Positions 53,193-62,133 of a DNA stretch of 64,000 nt are shown here, in pieces. Under the pieces are notes generated by a model. The model made no database searches. It was not told the DNA's origin and worked only from the letters and a program-made list of their open reading frames with translations. Location of the stretch: the NCBI GenBank assembly GCA_965249205.1, contig CBDFLL010000005.1, forward strand, positions 992,001 through 1,056,000. Reading direction: 5' to 3'. Position 1 is the stretch's first letter; each line of letters begins with the position of its first letter. The position numbers and the translations under genes are program-made. This stretch comes from JAQBVV01 sp965249205 (GTDB lineage: Bacteria > Acidobacteriota > Vicinamibacteria > Vicinamibacterales > UBA2999).

Positions 53193-53957
53193 TTACGGTC
53201 GCCGCCCATCGCCACCGTTGCCGGTGTGTGCCGCCGTCGTGCCGTGGGCGCCAGCATCGCCGCCGGCCGCGAACGTGCCGCCGAAGATCGCACTGGGTTT
53301 CCCAACGCCACCCGCGCCGCCGGCTGATCCGTTCGCGCCGGCGCCGCCCGCGCCGCCGCCGCCGCCGCCCAGCTGACTCTCGTCTCCGCTTTCCGCCGTG
53401 CCGCCGGTATTTCCCCACGGGTCGCCGGTAGCGGTCGTCCCGGTGCCGCCGTTCCCGCCGACATCACCCGCCCCCCCACCGCCGCCACTGGCATCCGTCA
53501 CCGACCCGCCACCCGGATTGGTAGCGCTTGCAGAGATATTCGGACTGTCGGCGGCGCCACCACCGCCACCGCCGTTGCACGAGATCGAGATATTCGGGTA
53601 CTCGGTGACACCGCCGGCCACCCCGCGGTCGCTGCCGACGCCGCCGGCGCCGATCTCGACCACGTTGGTCGGACCGCCCACCTGCACACCAGACGCCTCG
53701 GAGAACCCGCCGGCGCCGCCACCGCCACCGCCCATGTCGGTTGAGCTGAGGCCATCGCCGCCGTACCCGCCGCCGCCACCGGCCCCGACAAGGAGCACGT
53801 CCACGCGCCCGATCCGTGACCACGCGAAGTTATAGGTCCCCGCTGTCGTCAGCGTCAGGACGCCATCGGTGTCGAAGTTGTGGGTCCCGCTCGCCGCCCC
53901 GCTGTACGTCAGGACTAGCGGACCACCGAGCGCCCGCCGCTGGTGTCTCACGCTCAC
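53193..53957 (-). CDS. Glycine-rich phage tail protein, C-terminus frameshifted
   Basis: About 254 aa. After an N-terminal beta domain (LVLTYSGAASGTHNFDTDG, GTYNFAWSRIGRVDVLLVGAG) nearly the whole protein is glycine-rich (GGGGGYGGDG, GGGGGGAGG, and so on), like poly-glycine-II sandwich domains of phage tail fibre tips (receptor binding). GTG start overlaps the previous stop (GTGA). The frame ends GDGRRP; a neighbouring frame continues GGDRNDGPSTGSDGVIKMQA to 53141, so one base appears to be inserted near 53215. Confidence 0.7.
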   Translation of the reverse strand: MSVRHQRRALGGPLVLTYSGAASGTHNFDTDGVLTLTTAGTYNFAWSRIGRVDVLLVGAGGGGGYGGDGLSSTDMGGGGGGAGGFSEASGVQVGGPTNVVEIGAGGVGSDRGVAGGVTEYPNISISCNGGGGGGAADSPNISASATNPGGGSVTDASGGGGGAGDVGGNGGTGTTATGDPWGNTGGTAESGDESQLGGGGGGAGGAGANGSAGGAGGVGKPSAIFGGTFAAGGDAGAHGTTAAHTGNGGDGRRP

Positions 53958-54370
53958 GAGAACGCCTGCCCCATGACGGACGCATACCAGGTTGTCCCGG
54001 CGTCGGGCGTCCAGAACGTGATCCAGTCGTCTTCGCCGTTCGTCTCCGTCAGCGTTGGTGCCGTCCCGAAGGGCCACCGCACGGACGCCGGCCAGGCGAT
54101 CGTGCGCGCCGTCCCATCCCCCCGGAACCGCACCGTGCAGTACCCCAGGCGTGTTGACCCTGGGGCGTTGCTGATCGTCAGTGTCGTGATGTTGGCGTTC
54201 AGCGACACCAGGAACACCCGCGCCGCCGAGAGATCCAGCGTCAGCGTGCCGGCGCTGATCGTGGGGGCGCTGTGCGTTTCGTCGGTCCCCTCCTGGAATT
54301 GCGTCTCGAGGTGGTCGAGCCTGTCAGCCAAAATCGTGTCGCCGGTCGACCAGTCGTACCGCGTGTACAT
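53954..54370 (-). CDS. Phage tail or fibre-associated protein
   Basis: A 138-aa protein: MYTRYDWSTGDTILADRLDHLETQFQE, then a beta-sandwich-like segment (GTLTLDLSAARVFLVSLNANITTLTISN, RTIAWPASVRWP). That second part resembles short adhesin or fibre domains of tailed phages. It follows the previous gene without gap. Confidence 0.6.
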   Translation of the reverse strand: MYTRYDWSTGDTILADRLDHLETQFQEGTDETHSAPTISAGTLTLDLSAARVFLVSLNANITTLTISNAPGSTRLGYCTVRFRGDGTARTIAWPASVRWPFGTAPTLTETNGEDDWITFWTPDAGTTWYASVMGQAFS

Positions 54371-54898
54371 TCAGACCTCCTCGGCCAGGCCACTACTCCA
54401 CGACAGTGTCCACCCGAAGGTGACCGCGATCGAGATCGTCTTCACGATCGGACTCATCAACACGACCCGCGCGTACAGCGTGCCCAGACTCGCGGCATTC
54501 AACAGGCCCACCTCCGCCAGCGTGTTCCCATTTGCGTCGTTCGGGCCCAGGAAATAGCGATAGAGAATCCGTCCGGTCGCCGGCGTGGTCTGCGTGAACA
54601 CGTCCCGGAACACTTCCGCTCCGAGCGCCGTATCGCCGTGCGTCGGCGCCGCGAGCCCCGTGCCGACCGCCACGTGCGACAACGCGTCCCCGGACCCAGA
54701 CAACCGATCGCGGATGAGGTTCAGGCCGGCCGTCGTCACCAGGTTGTGCCGCCGGTCCCACACCGTCCAGTGGCCGTGCACCAGGTCGTGCACAATGACC
54801 TCGACGTTGCACGTCGCCATCGCCGGTGCCGCCATGATCACGTTCCGGCTCTGCTCGGCGGCCCGGATGAGGCCCAGATCCCGGCCCTCCAGTCGCAT
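54371..54898 (-). CDS. Phage distal tail protein
   Basis: A 175-aa protein starting at ATG inside the upstream TGA. Sequence RRHNLVTTAGLNLIRDRLSGSGD, then HVAVGTGLAAPTHGDTALGAEVFRD, is common in baseplate or fibre-base proteins of siphophages. No closer identification. Confidence 0.65.
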   Translation of the reverse strand: MRLEGRDLGLIRAAEQSRNVIMAAPAMATCNVEVIVHDLVHGHWTVWDRRHNLVTTAGLNLIRDRLSGSGDALSHVAVGTGLAAPTHGDTALGAEVFRDVFTQTTPATGRILYRYFLGPNDANGNTLAEVGLLNAASLGTLYARVVLMSPIVKTISIAVTFGWTLSWSSGLAEEV

Positions 54899-56319
54899 CA
54901 CCCCGCCACGCTGAAGCCGGCCAGCGCATAGCCGGCGCGCGTCTCCGGCACGGCGGACACGGCCGTCAGACGCGCCGCGGCGGTGACCTCGTCCGCCAGA
55001 CTCCGCAGGATCACCACGATCTCATCGTCGTGGAGGACAAACTGCCGGCCCGCCTGGGCGAGCCGCCGGAAGTACGCCTGCCACCCGCCGTACGGGTCGC
55101 CCGCGATGGCGTTCACCGTGTACCAGATCTCGTCCAGCTCCTCGTTCACCGCGGCCGACAGGGAGTCGATCAGGTACAGCTCGCCGGTGATGCCATGCGC
55201 CGGGAATGTCGCCGCCACCAGTTGCCCGGCGGCGAAGCCCGGGATGCGCGTCCGGCACGTCAGCACTCGAGCAATGGATCCGTAGCGCGTCAGCAGCGCG
55301 TGGGCGACCTCCGTCGCCATGGCCGCGGAGTCGATGCTCGGGCGGTTCTCCACCCGCGCGTAGATACCGCTGCCGCCTTCGATCGCCTGCCTGGCCGTCA
55401 CCTCGGTCTCGAAGCGTGAATCCACGATGATTTGGAACATGCCCTGGTAGGTCACCTCCACCACGTCGCTCGCGGAGAGCACGCCGCCGACCGTGTCCTG
55501 AGAGATTTCCGTCGTCCCCTTGGACCAGTACCAGTCCTTGCCCGTGTCCACGCCGCGGATGCCTACCGTCTTGCTGACGCTGTTGACCTCCACCGTGGGC
55601 ACCTTGCCGACCTTGAAACTGGTGGTGAACGTGCGGCGCTTGCTGTCTCCGACGAACGACTCCGTCCGCGCGTCGGTCAGGTCGGTGCCGCCCCGCACGA
55701 TCTGGCGATTCCGGTACTGCTCCCGGTTCGGTCGCACCCGTACCGTCCCGAGCAGGGCCGTGGAGCCATCGAGCGGCGCCGGGGCCGCGATCGACGTCCG
55801 TTCGCGGACGTGCAGCACCTTGGAGGCATCGACCCACCACGCCATCCCGGCGAGCTCGCTCAGCTCGTTGAACGCCTGCGAGGCCGGCACCCAGTTGAAG
55901 ACCGCCTTGTCAATCGTGGGGCCCGTCTCCACGCCGCGCGTGTCGAGTCCTTCGCCCGCCAAGTCTTGCGCCACGATGTCGAGCACGATCGCCTTGAGCG
56001 TCTGGTGCTCGTACACCCGTGCCACCAAATGCCGGTCCGCGATCGCCGAGAAGTCCACGGCCGATGTGTCAAACCTCAGGACCCCGGTGCCGGGTTCTTC
56101 GTATTCCTCCGGCTCGACGAGCATGCCGCCGAAGCGCCGCGTGCCGTCTTCCAGCACGATAACCTCTTGCCCGTCCTCCGGTCGGAACCCGCCGACCCGG
56201 TCGAACAGCCGCACGCGCAGCGTGTTGCGGCCGTTCAGCAGGTCCTCGTAGCTCAACTCGCCCGTGCGGTCCCACGCGGCCGTGCGGTCGACACCGGTCA
56301 CCGTGATCGTGACCGCCAT
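54898..56319 (-). CDS. Phage tail hub (gp27-like) protein
   Basis: A 473-aa protein that overlaps the tape-measure stop. The N-terminal domain (DLLNGRNTLRVRLFDRVGGFRPEDGQEVIVL, LRFDTSAVDFSAIADRHLV) and the middle (AFNELSELAGMAWWVDASKVLHVRERT) have the pattern of gp27/Dit-Tal hub proteins forming the ring at the tail tip. Position after the tape measure supports this. Confidence 0.75.
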   Translation of the reverse strand: MAVTITVTGVDRTAAWDRTGELSYEDLLNGRNTLRVRLFDRVGGFRPEDGQEVIVLEDGTRRFGGMLVEPEEYEEPGTGVLRFDTSAVDFSAIADRHLVARVYEHQTLKAIVLDIVAQDLAGEGLDTRGVETGPTIDKAVFNWVPASQAFNELSELAGMAWWVDASKVLHVRERTSIAAPAPLDGSTALLGTVRVRPNREQYRNRQIVRGGTDLTDARTESFVGDSKRRTFTTSFKVGKVPTVEVNSVSKTVGIRGVDTGKDWYWSKGTTEISQDTVGGVLSASDVVEVTYQGMFQIIVDSRFETEVTARQAIEGGSGIYARVENRPSIDSAAMATEVAHALLTRYGSIARVLTCRTRIPGFAAGQLVAATFPAHGITGELYLIDSLSAAVNEELDEIWYTVNAIAGDPYGGWQAYFRRLAQAGRQFVLHDDEIVVILRSLADEVTAAARLTAVSAVPETRAGYALAGFSVAG

Positions 56320-59300
56320 CAGGCCACCCCGTGCACCGCCAGCACGCCGGGAATCCGGCGCACGACCGCCTCTGCGGCCCGCCGACCGTCAATGTGGGTG
56401 TGCAGGTGGACGACGATGGGCGCCCCCAGACCCGCCGCGCCGGCCATCCCTGCCCCGGCCGTCTCCATGTGCCTGGACGCCACCGCGAACTGCGCCCGCG
56501 CGTTCTCGAGCTGGGCGCCCACCATCGTGGCCACGCCTTGGCCCTGCTGGCGGGTCAGCACCTCTTCCTCGCCGTGGAGCCACGCGGGCGTCCCGAACGG
56601 ACTGAACTGCCGGAGGCCGCCCGTCCCGTCCGCGAACTGGTGCCCGCCCAGGGCCTCGTCGGCCCGATGCGCGTCGCCCGGGTTCCGCGCCAGCCAGTTC
56701 GCCTCCCACGCCTCCCGCGTGCGGAAATTCGACGGGGACAACCGGTCGTTGCCCTCCCGGCCCGGATCGATCATGCCCGTCAGCACCGGCGTGACCGGGA
56801 TCACGATCGGCGTCGCCATCTCGTCCTTCATGGCGCCAATCGCGAGCGCCATCTGCCCAAAGTCCCAGACGCCCGTCTCGCTGGCGTCTCGGATGAGGCC
56901 CTGCATCTGCACCACCGCCGGATGCGTGCTGCCCAGCGAGTCGGTCAGCGACTCGGCCTCGCGCAGAATGGTGCCCAGGTCGTAGGTGCTCCCGTCACTG
57001 GCCTTCCGAAATTCCGCAGCCATCCGATCGAGGGAGTCCGTGTTCGCGATCTTGGCCTGCATGATGTCGATCGTCCCCGTCAGCTCCTCGAACGTCCCGC
57101 GTCCCGTCTCGGCCAGCGCGTCGAGGCCCGGCACCGTCTCCTTCTTGATGGTGGTCGTGATCTCGTCAATGACCTCCTGGACCGCCGCGCCGCCCTGCTG
57201 CTCCGCCTGCCAGAGCCGGTTGACGACGTCGAGGGCGTCATCCGCGCTCGCGCCGGCGGCGATGTACGCATCGCGGATGGCAATCACCGTCGCCGCCCCG
57301 ATCTCGTTGCCCTTCCACGCGCCCTGAATCGCCTGCTGCACCTCGGCCATCTGCGCCGGGTTCAGCTCGGCGAGGAGACCCTGGCGGAAGCGGCCAGCCA
57401 CCTGTCGGCCTGCCAGCTCGGCGGCAGACGGGCCACCGAGACTGAAGAGCTTGCCGACAAGCTGACCGATGACCGGTCCAATCAGCGGGATCGCCATCCC
57501 GGCCGCGTCGCCGAGCACCTTGCCGAGGCCTTTGCTGAGGAACCCCGTGTCCGCGGTCATCCTCGTGCTCAATCCCTCGGACAAGGACGTCCCGAGCCGG
57601 TCGCCCGCCTGCACGCCGAGCGACTGGGTCGCCCCGAGGAACCCGCCGCCGCCTTCCAGCGCCCGCGCGAACGTCTGGCCGATCTGCTTCCCGAAGCCCG
57701 CGAACGACTCGCCCATGCCGGACAGAAACCCGTCGGCCGCCGCGGTCCCAGCCTCGGTCCCAGCCGTGGTCGCCGCGGCTGGCAGATCCTGCAGCGTGCC
57801 GATGAACCCCCTCAGCGCGTTCTGCGAGTTCGACGTGCCGCCGGTGAAACGGTCGAAGCTCGTGTCGAGGGCGTCGACGGCCATCGCCGCTTCGATGCCG
57901 AGTTGCGGGAGGGGCTGCAGCGTGCCGATGAACCCCATCAGCGCGTTCCGCGAGTTCGACGTGCCGCCGGTGAAACGGTCGACGCTCGTGTCGAGGGCGT
58001 CGACGGCGGCGGTCGAGCCTTCCACCGAGGCAGCGAAGTCGTCATTCGTTTTGGTGGCCCGCATCGAGGCCACCGCGGCGTCCCAGATGGCTTTCTGCGA
58101 GGCCTCGATGGCCGCCTTGATGGCCGCCGTCTCCTCTCGGATGGCTGTGACTTGCTCCTCCCGGTCGGCGAGGAGTTGCCGGTTCTCTGCGATCTCTCGC
58201 TGTTTGGCGCGGACCACGTTGTCGTAGTTGCGGGAGAGTGTGGGGAGCGCCTCGATCTCGGCCTCGAGGCGGGCGATCTCGGCCGGCGCGTTGCGGACGG
58301 CAGCCGCGGCGGCGGCGTTCGCGGCGGTGAGCGCGGCCTCCTCGTCGCGCAGCGCGGCGGTGAGGTGCTGCTTCATCCTCGTGGCGCGAGCACCCGTGTT
58401 GCTGATATTCGCGATGCGCTCGCTGAGGCCGGCGATCCGCGCTTCGACGCTGGCGACCTCATTCCGCGCTGTGGCCCACTGGAACACCTTCCAGGCGGCC
58501 CACATCCCGGCGATCGCGATGCCGACGGGGCCGGCGGCCAGGGTGAGGGCGCGGAGGCTGCCGCCGAGCAGGCCGACGCCCGCGGCGGCGGCGGGGGCCG
58601 CGGTGCCCGCCGCCGCCATGGCCGTGGTCGTGCCCGCCAGCGCACCGCTCAGCGTCCCGAGCGAGGTCACCGTCAGCCCGGCCAGGCTGATCAGCGTCCC
58701 GAGCCCGATCAGGACCGGTGCGGTGGCCGCCATGAGCACGCCCACCGCCAACGCCGTGGCACGCACCGGTTGCGGGAGGTCGGCGAACCAGTGCGCGGCT
58801 CGAGCCAGCTGGTCCACCAGCGGGCCTGACGCGGTCAGGAGCTGGTTGAGGCTGGGCAGCAACGACGTCCCCACCGTGATCGCGACATCCCTGAGTCGGC
58901 CCCACAGGATCTTGGCTTGGGACTCGAACGTCGCGTACCGCTGCGCAGCCTCCGTCGCGAGCGCCGTGTTGTCTTCGAACGCCTGTGTGCCGATCTGGAG
59001 GGACTGTGTGAGGACCTCGCCAGCGCCCCCGAGCGACAGAAACGACTTGATCAACCGCTGGTCGGTGAAGTTGAGGGCCTCAAGCGTGGCGGTCGCCGTG
59101 ATGCCCTGCTCGCCGATCCCGGCCGTGAACGCGGCAAAGGCGGCGCCGGCGTCCTGCTCGAACGCTGACGCGAACTCGCGGGCGGACAGACCGGCGGTGC
59201 TCGCAAAGACGTGCAGCTTATCGCCACCACGTGAGACGGCTTCGGTCATCCCGAGGAGGACCTTCTGCACGGCGGTGCCGCCGGCTTCCGCCTGGACGCC

Positions 59301-59957
59301 GACGCTGGACATGGCGGCCCCGATCGCGAGGATCTGCGCCTCGGACAGGCCGGCGATCTCGCCGGCGCCGGCGATCCGCAGGCCGAAGTCCACGATCTCG
59401 GATTCCGTCGTGGCCAGGTTGTTGCCGAGGTCAACGATCGTCGACCCGAGGCGGTCGAACTCGGTTTGCGGGAGCCCGGTGATGTTGGCGAGGCGAGCCA
59501 GGGCGGTGGCCGCCTGGTCGGACGAGAGATTCGTCGTGACACCGAGGTCGGCCATCGTGCGCGTGAACCCGAGGATGTGCTCGGTCTCGATGCCGAGCTG
59601 CCCGGCGGACTCGCCGATCGTGTTGAGCTCGTTGACGCTGACCGGGATCGCCTTCGACATCTCCCGGAAGCCGGTCGACAACGCGGCGAATTCTCCCTCG
59701 GTCGCGTTCACGGTCTTCCGGACGCCGGCGAACGAGGATTCAAAGTCCATGGCCGCCTTCACGGCCCCGACCCCCATCGCGCCGACCGCGGCCGAGAGGG
59801 GCAGCATCGCCCGACCCGCCGCGGACGTCTGTTGCCCCAGTTCGTTGAGGCGCTTGCCGGTGGTGGTGAGTCTGGTGGAGGCGCGCGTCAGCGCCGGCGT
59901 GAGGGTGTCCTCAAGCAGCAGGTATCCCTTGAGCGTGCCGATGCTGACCGTGCTCAT
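56319..59957 (-). CDS. Phage tail tape-measure protein
   Basis: A 1212-aa tape-measure protein, the largest gene here. The N-terminal TP901-type region (AVGAMGVGAVKAAMDFESSF, VSVNELNTIGESAGQLGI, DLGVTTNLSSDQAATALARL) is followed by four hydrophobic segments around residues 410-510, coiled coils, then an internal duplication of 42 residues (VDALDTSxDRFTGGTSNSxN). It sets tail length and helps DNA entry. ATG 59957 gives the canonical start; the chaperone GT frame ends 13 bp upstream. Confidence 0.93.
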   Translation of the reverse strand: MSTVSIGTLKGYLLLEDTLTPALTRASTRLTTTGKRLNELGQQTSAAGRAMLPLSAAVGAMGVGAVKAAMDFESSFAGVRKTVNATEGEFAALSTGFREMSKAIPVSVNELNTIGESAGQLGIETEHILGFTRTMADLGVTTNLSSDQAATALARLANITGLPQTEFDRLGSTIVDLGNNLATTESEIVDFGLRIAGAGEIAGLSEAQILAIGAAMSSVGVQAEAGGTAVQKVLLGMTEAVSRGGDKLHVFASTAGLSAREFASAFEQDAGAAFAAFTAGIGEQGITATATLEALNFTDQRLIKSFLSLGGAGEVLTQSLQIGTQAFEDNTALATEAAQRYATFESQAKILWGRLRDVAITVGTSLLPSLNQLLTASGPLVDQLARAAHWFADLPQPVRATALAVGVLMAATAPVLIGLGTLISLAGLTVTSLGTLSGALAGTTTAMAAAGTAAPAAAAGVGLLGGSLRALTLAAGPVGIAIAGMWAAWKVFQWATARNEVASVEARIAGLSERIANISNTGARATRMKQHLTAALRDEEAALTAANAAAAAAVRNAPAEIARLEAEIEALPTLSRNYDNVVRAKQREIAENRQLLADREEQVTAIREETAAIKAAIEASQKAIWDAAVASMRATKTNDDFAASVEGSTAAVDALDTSVDRFTGGTSNSRNALMGFIGTLQPLPQLGIEAAMAVDALDTSFDRFTGGTSNSQNALRGFIGTLQDLPAAATTAGTEAGTAAADGFLSGMGESFAGFGKQIGQTFARALEGGGGFLGATQSLGVQAGDRLGTSLSEGLSTRMTADTGFLSKGLGKVLGDAAGMAIPLIGPVIGQLVGKLFSLGGPSAAELAGRQVAGRFRQGLLAELNPAQMAEVQQAIQGAWKGNEIGAATVIAIRDAYIAAGASADDALDVVNRLWQAEQQGGAAVQEVIDEITTTIKKETVPGLDALAETGRGTFEELTGTIDIMQAKIANTDSLDRMAAEFRKASDGSTYDLGTILREAESLTDSLGSTHPAVVQMQGLIRDASETGVWDFGQMALAIGAMKDEMATPIVIPVTPVLTGMIDPGREGNDRLSPSNFRTREAWEANWLARNPGDAHRADEALGGHQFADGTGGLRQFSPFGTPAWLHGEEEVLTRQQGQGVATMVGAQLENARAQFAVASRHMETAGAGMAGAAGLGAPIVVHLHTHIDGRRAAEAVVRRIPGVLAVHGVA
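57789..58013 (-). repeat. Tandem 126-bp duplication in the tape-measure gene
   Basis: Two nearly identical units, 126 bp apart, encode 42 residues each, so the frame is kept. The copies differ at several positions, so it is not an assembly duplication. Confidence 0.8.
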
Positions 59958-59970
59958 CTCGTCGTCGCGT

Positions 59971-60818
59971 CTACGTGGTCGGGCGCTCCGTGGCGCCCGG
60001 TGTCTGCTGCCCGAACGCCTCCGCAATGGCCCGCGCCCGCGCCTTGATTCCCTGCCACTGCGTCACCGCCGTCATCGGCGCCTTCGTCGACCTCGGTGCC
60101 TCGAACCGCAGTACGAAGTCGCTCAGCGAGTAGAGCGACTGTCCCGTGCGCCGCGCGAAGATGTTGTAGAGCGCCCGCTCAATCTGCGCCGCGCGCAGAT
60201 CCGCCCGCACATCCCCAAACGGCTCGAGCTCGTCGTAGGCGCGCCACTCCCGAAACTCATGCACCGACAGCTGCCGCAGCCAGCGCCGCGCGCTCGGCTG
60301 CTTCAGTTCTTTCGCCGCCCGGTAGGCGAAGCGGAGATGCCCGCTTCGCCTGAGGCGTTTTTTACCTGCTCCTGGACCGGGGCAAACGTCTCCGCCACCG
60401 CCAGCAACCGCTCCGCCACTGCGTCCGGCGCGTCCTCGGCCGCCGCCTTCAGGCGCCGCACGACCGCCTGATGCACGAGCTGGACGACGTCCGTCTCCTG
60501 GCGGTTGAGTCTCATCGCGCGCTCCTGCAACAGCAGCAGGGGCTTGACGCTTTTCTGCTTCAGCCGCTCCAGATCCTTCGCCGTGAACAACGGCGCGCCC
60601 GTCTCGCCGTGGATCGCGCAGATCTGAATCAGCCGGACCATGGCGTTCTTCCGCGCCGTGGTGTTGTTCCCCTCCTCGAAGTCGATCGCCTCTTCCGCCG
60701 TCATCGCACGCAAGGTGACCGTGCCCCGCCACTCAGGCACGAACACCTCGTCGCGCTCGCAGTCCTCTGCGGCGAAGATCTCCTCCGCCGACAGGTGCTT
60801 CGTCTTCGCCTTCGCCAT
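59971..60818 (-). CDS. Tail assembly chaperone G/GT, frameshift product
   Basis: Two frames encode one module. Frame 0 (60303-60818) gives G, 171 aa: MAKAKTKHLSAEEIFAAEDC, then TLRAMTAEEAIDFEEG and a conserved helical domain. A -1 shift at 60357-60363 gives GT, about 282 aa, adding a T domain (RFAYRAAKELKQPSARRWLRQ, EFREWRAYDELEPFGDVRADLRA) that ends at 59971. The EWRAY..EPFG..R.D.RAA pattern is that of T proteins. G and GT load the tape measure for tail-tube assembly. In lambda G is about 140 aa and GT about 280 aa. Confidence 0.9.
60303..60818 (-). CDS. Tail assembly chaperone G
   Basis: Product of the unshifted frame, 171 aa, ending ASPTGRRKN. ATG 60818 starts the conserved region; an in-frame codon at 60848 would add ten residues. 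Expected to be made in large excess over GT. Confidence 0.88.
   Translation of the reverse strand: MAKAKTKHLSAEEIFAAEDCERDEVFVPEWRGTVTLRAMTAEEAIDFEEGNNTTARKNAMVRLIQICAIHGETGAPLFTAKDLERLKQKSVKPLLLLQERAMRLNRQETDVVQLVHQAVVRRLKAAAEDAPDAVAERLLAVAETFAPVQEQVKNASGEAGISASPTGRRKN
60325..60363 (-). promoter_or_regulatory. Programmed -1 frameshift signal
   Basis: On the minus strand the heptamer A-AAA-AAC (60363-60357) is in the right phase (GTA AAA AAC). After a 6-base spacer a perfect 10-bp stem follows (60350-60341 with 60334-60325, GGCGAAGCGG paired to CCGCTTCGCC, 6-base loop). This is the classical slippery site plus stimulatory hairpin. Confidence 0.92.
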
Positions 60819-60852
60819 TCGACGCCCCCCGTGTGCCGTCCGTGCCACTGCC

Positions 60853-61311
60853 CTACGTGCCGATCAGCACCCCGTCGATCCACATCGGCCCGTCCGGCCG
60901 AATCGTGACGTCCGCGCTGATGGCGCCCTCGCGCACCGGCGACACCTTCGCGATCGCCGTGATCGCGCCCGAGAAAATCCACTCGTCGTCGCCGGAGCTG
61001 CCGCCCGGCCCGCGCAGCCGCCACCCGTCGAACGCTTTGTCGGCCATCGACTGGTAGATCCCCGTCAGATGGTTGTGCGTAGGGTCGTCATGGATGAAGT
61101 TCAACCGGAACGTGAACTCCCCGCGCTGCAGCAAATTGCTGACAACGTGCCGGTCAATCGTCGCGTTGTGCGGCGACGTCTCCGTCGCGGCCCGCGTCAG
61201 CTCCGGCCAGGTGATGTCGCCGTCGAGTTCGGCGATCGTGGTGAAGAGGGCCGGCGTGGCGTTCGGCGCGCGCGCGACCAGTGTGCCGTGTCCCGACTTG
61301 GCATCGCTCAT
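60853..61311 (-). CDS. Phage major tail tube protein
   Basis: A 152-aa protein: GTLVARAPNATPALFTTIAELDGDITWPELTRAATET, then NATIDRHVVSNLLQRGEFTFRLNF and WRLRGPGGSSGDDEWIFSGAI. This is the pattern of TP901-1/lambda gpV-like tube subunits. AAGGAG lies upstream of the ATG. Position between terminator and chaperone fits the standard order. Confidence 0.82.
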   Translation of the reverse strand: MSDAKSGHGTLVARAPNATPALFTTIAELDGDITWPELTRAATETSPHNATIDRHVVSNLLQRGEFTFRLNFIHDDPTHNHLTGIYQSMADKAFDGWRLRGPGGSSGDDEWIFSGAITAIAKVSPVREGAISADVTIRPDGPMWIDGVLIGT

Positions 61312-61338
61312 GACTACGTTCTCCTTGTGAACCGTTCC

Positions 61339-61749
61339 CTACGTGTCGCTCAGCTCGAGGTTCCGTATCTGCAACGCGGCGTAGGCCGCCAGCGCCATCC
61401 CGCGCGCCGCCGCGTGCGTCTTCGCGCGGGCCGTAATCTGCGCGCCCGGGTGCTGATAGCCCGGCGCCGGCGCCGCGTTGTGCGTGCGATCCGGGGCCGT
61501 CCCGCCGGTCTCGATCACCTGCAGGTACGGCCCGTCTCCATCCGGCACCCTCGCCTGCGTCGACGCGAAGAGGGAGGTCCCGAACGTCCCGACGCCCTGG
61601 GTCGCCAGCCGCGTCACGATCTCCTGGATGAAGGTCGTCGACGGCCGCTTGACCGCGAGGATGTTGAACTTGAACATCAGTCGCCCATTGCCATCGAGGC
61701 CCGCATCAAACGGCTCCTGCCCGACGTCGATGTCCCGGTACCACGCCAT
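61339..61749 (-). CDS. Phage tail terminator protein
   Basis: A 136-aa protein in the tail-completion position; its ATG overlaps the upstream TGA. The region IQEIVTRLATQGVGTFGTSLFAS and the terminal helix AARGMALAAYAALQIRNLE fit gpU/DUF3168-like terminators. Identification rests mainly on order. Confidence 0.6.
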   Translation of the reverse strand: MAWYRDIDVGQEPFDAGLDGNGRLMFKFNILAVKRPSTTFIQEIVTRLATQGVGTFGTSLFASTQARVPDGDGPYLQVIETGGTAPDRTHNAAPAPGYQHPGAQITARAKTHAAARGMALAAYAALQIRNLELSDT

Positions 61750-62129
61750 CACCCCGTCAGCGGGTTCAGGTCGATCCGTCTCACGATCCGGGTCGCCAGA
61801 TGCGGCGCCGACTCGAAGATCACCGCCTCGATGAACTTCGCCTGCCCCGTGGGGTGCTGCGCCTCCAGGTCTTCATGGACCGCCACCGCGTACGGCGCCG
61901 CCGGCCCGCCCGCGACGATCGCCGTCACGATGCGCCGGCCGCGCCGGTGCGGCCCTTCGACGTGAATCGAGCCGCGTAGGTTGCCGGTGTCCACCGGCGT
62001 CAGGCGCTTCGCTTCCGTGGCCTCGATCTCCGTTTCCTGCGCCAGGGCCAGCGCCACCGCATCCGGGATCTCCGCCGCCAGCCGATCCAGCGTGCGTCGC
62101 ATCGCGCCCACGCCCTGCACTCGCGGCAT
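61749..62129 (-). CDS. HK97 gp10-like phage protein
   Basis: A 126-aa protein: MPRVQGVGAMRRTLDRLAAE, then AKRLTPVDTGNLRGSIHVEG and YAVAVHEDLEAQHPTGQAKFIEAV. The TPVDTGNLR and VHE tracts are the HK97-gp10 (tail completion or neck) signature. Begins four bases after the glycosyltransferase stop. Confidence 0.88.
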   Translation of the reverse strand: MPRVQGVGAMRRTLDRLAAEIPDAVALALAQETEIEATEAKRLTPVDTGNLRGSIHVEGPHRRGRRIVTAIVAGGPAAPYAVAVHEDLEAQHPTGQAKFIEAVIFESAPHLATRIVRRIDLNPLTG

Positions 62130-62133
62130 CGCG

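Noticed and set aside
53398..53835. Proline-rich plus-strand frame
   Set aside because: Exact antisense of the glycine-rich tail protein.
55432..58829. Long plus-strand open frames of 500-800 codons opposite the tail genes
   Set aside because: Arg/His/Pro-rich shadow translations of the tape-measure and hub genes without starts or domains.
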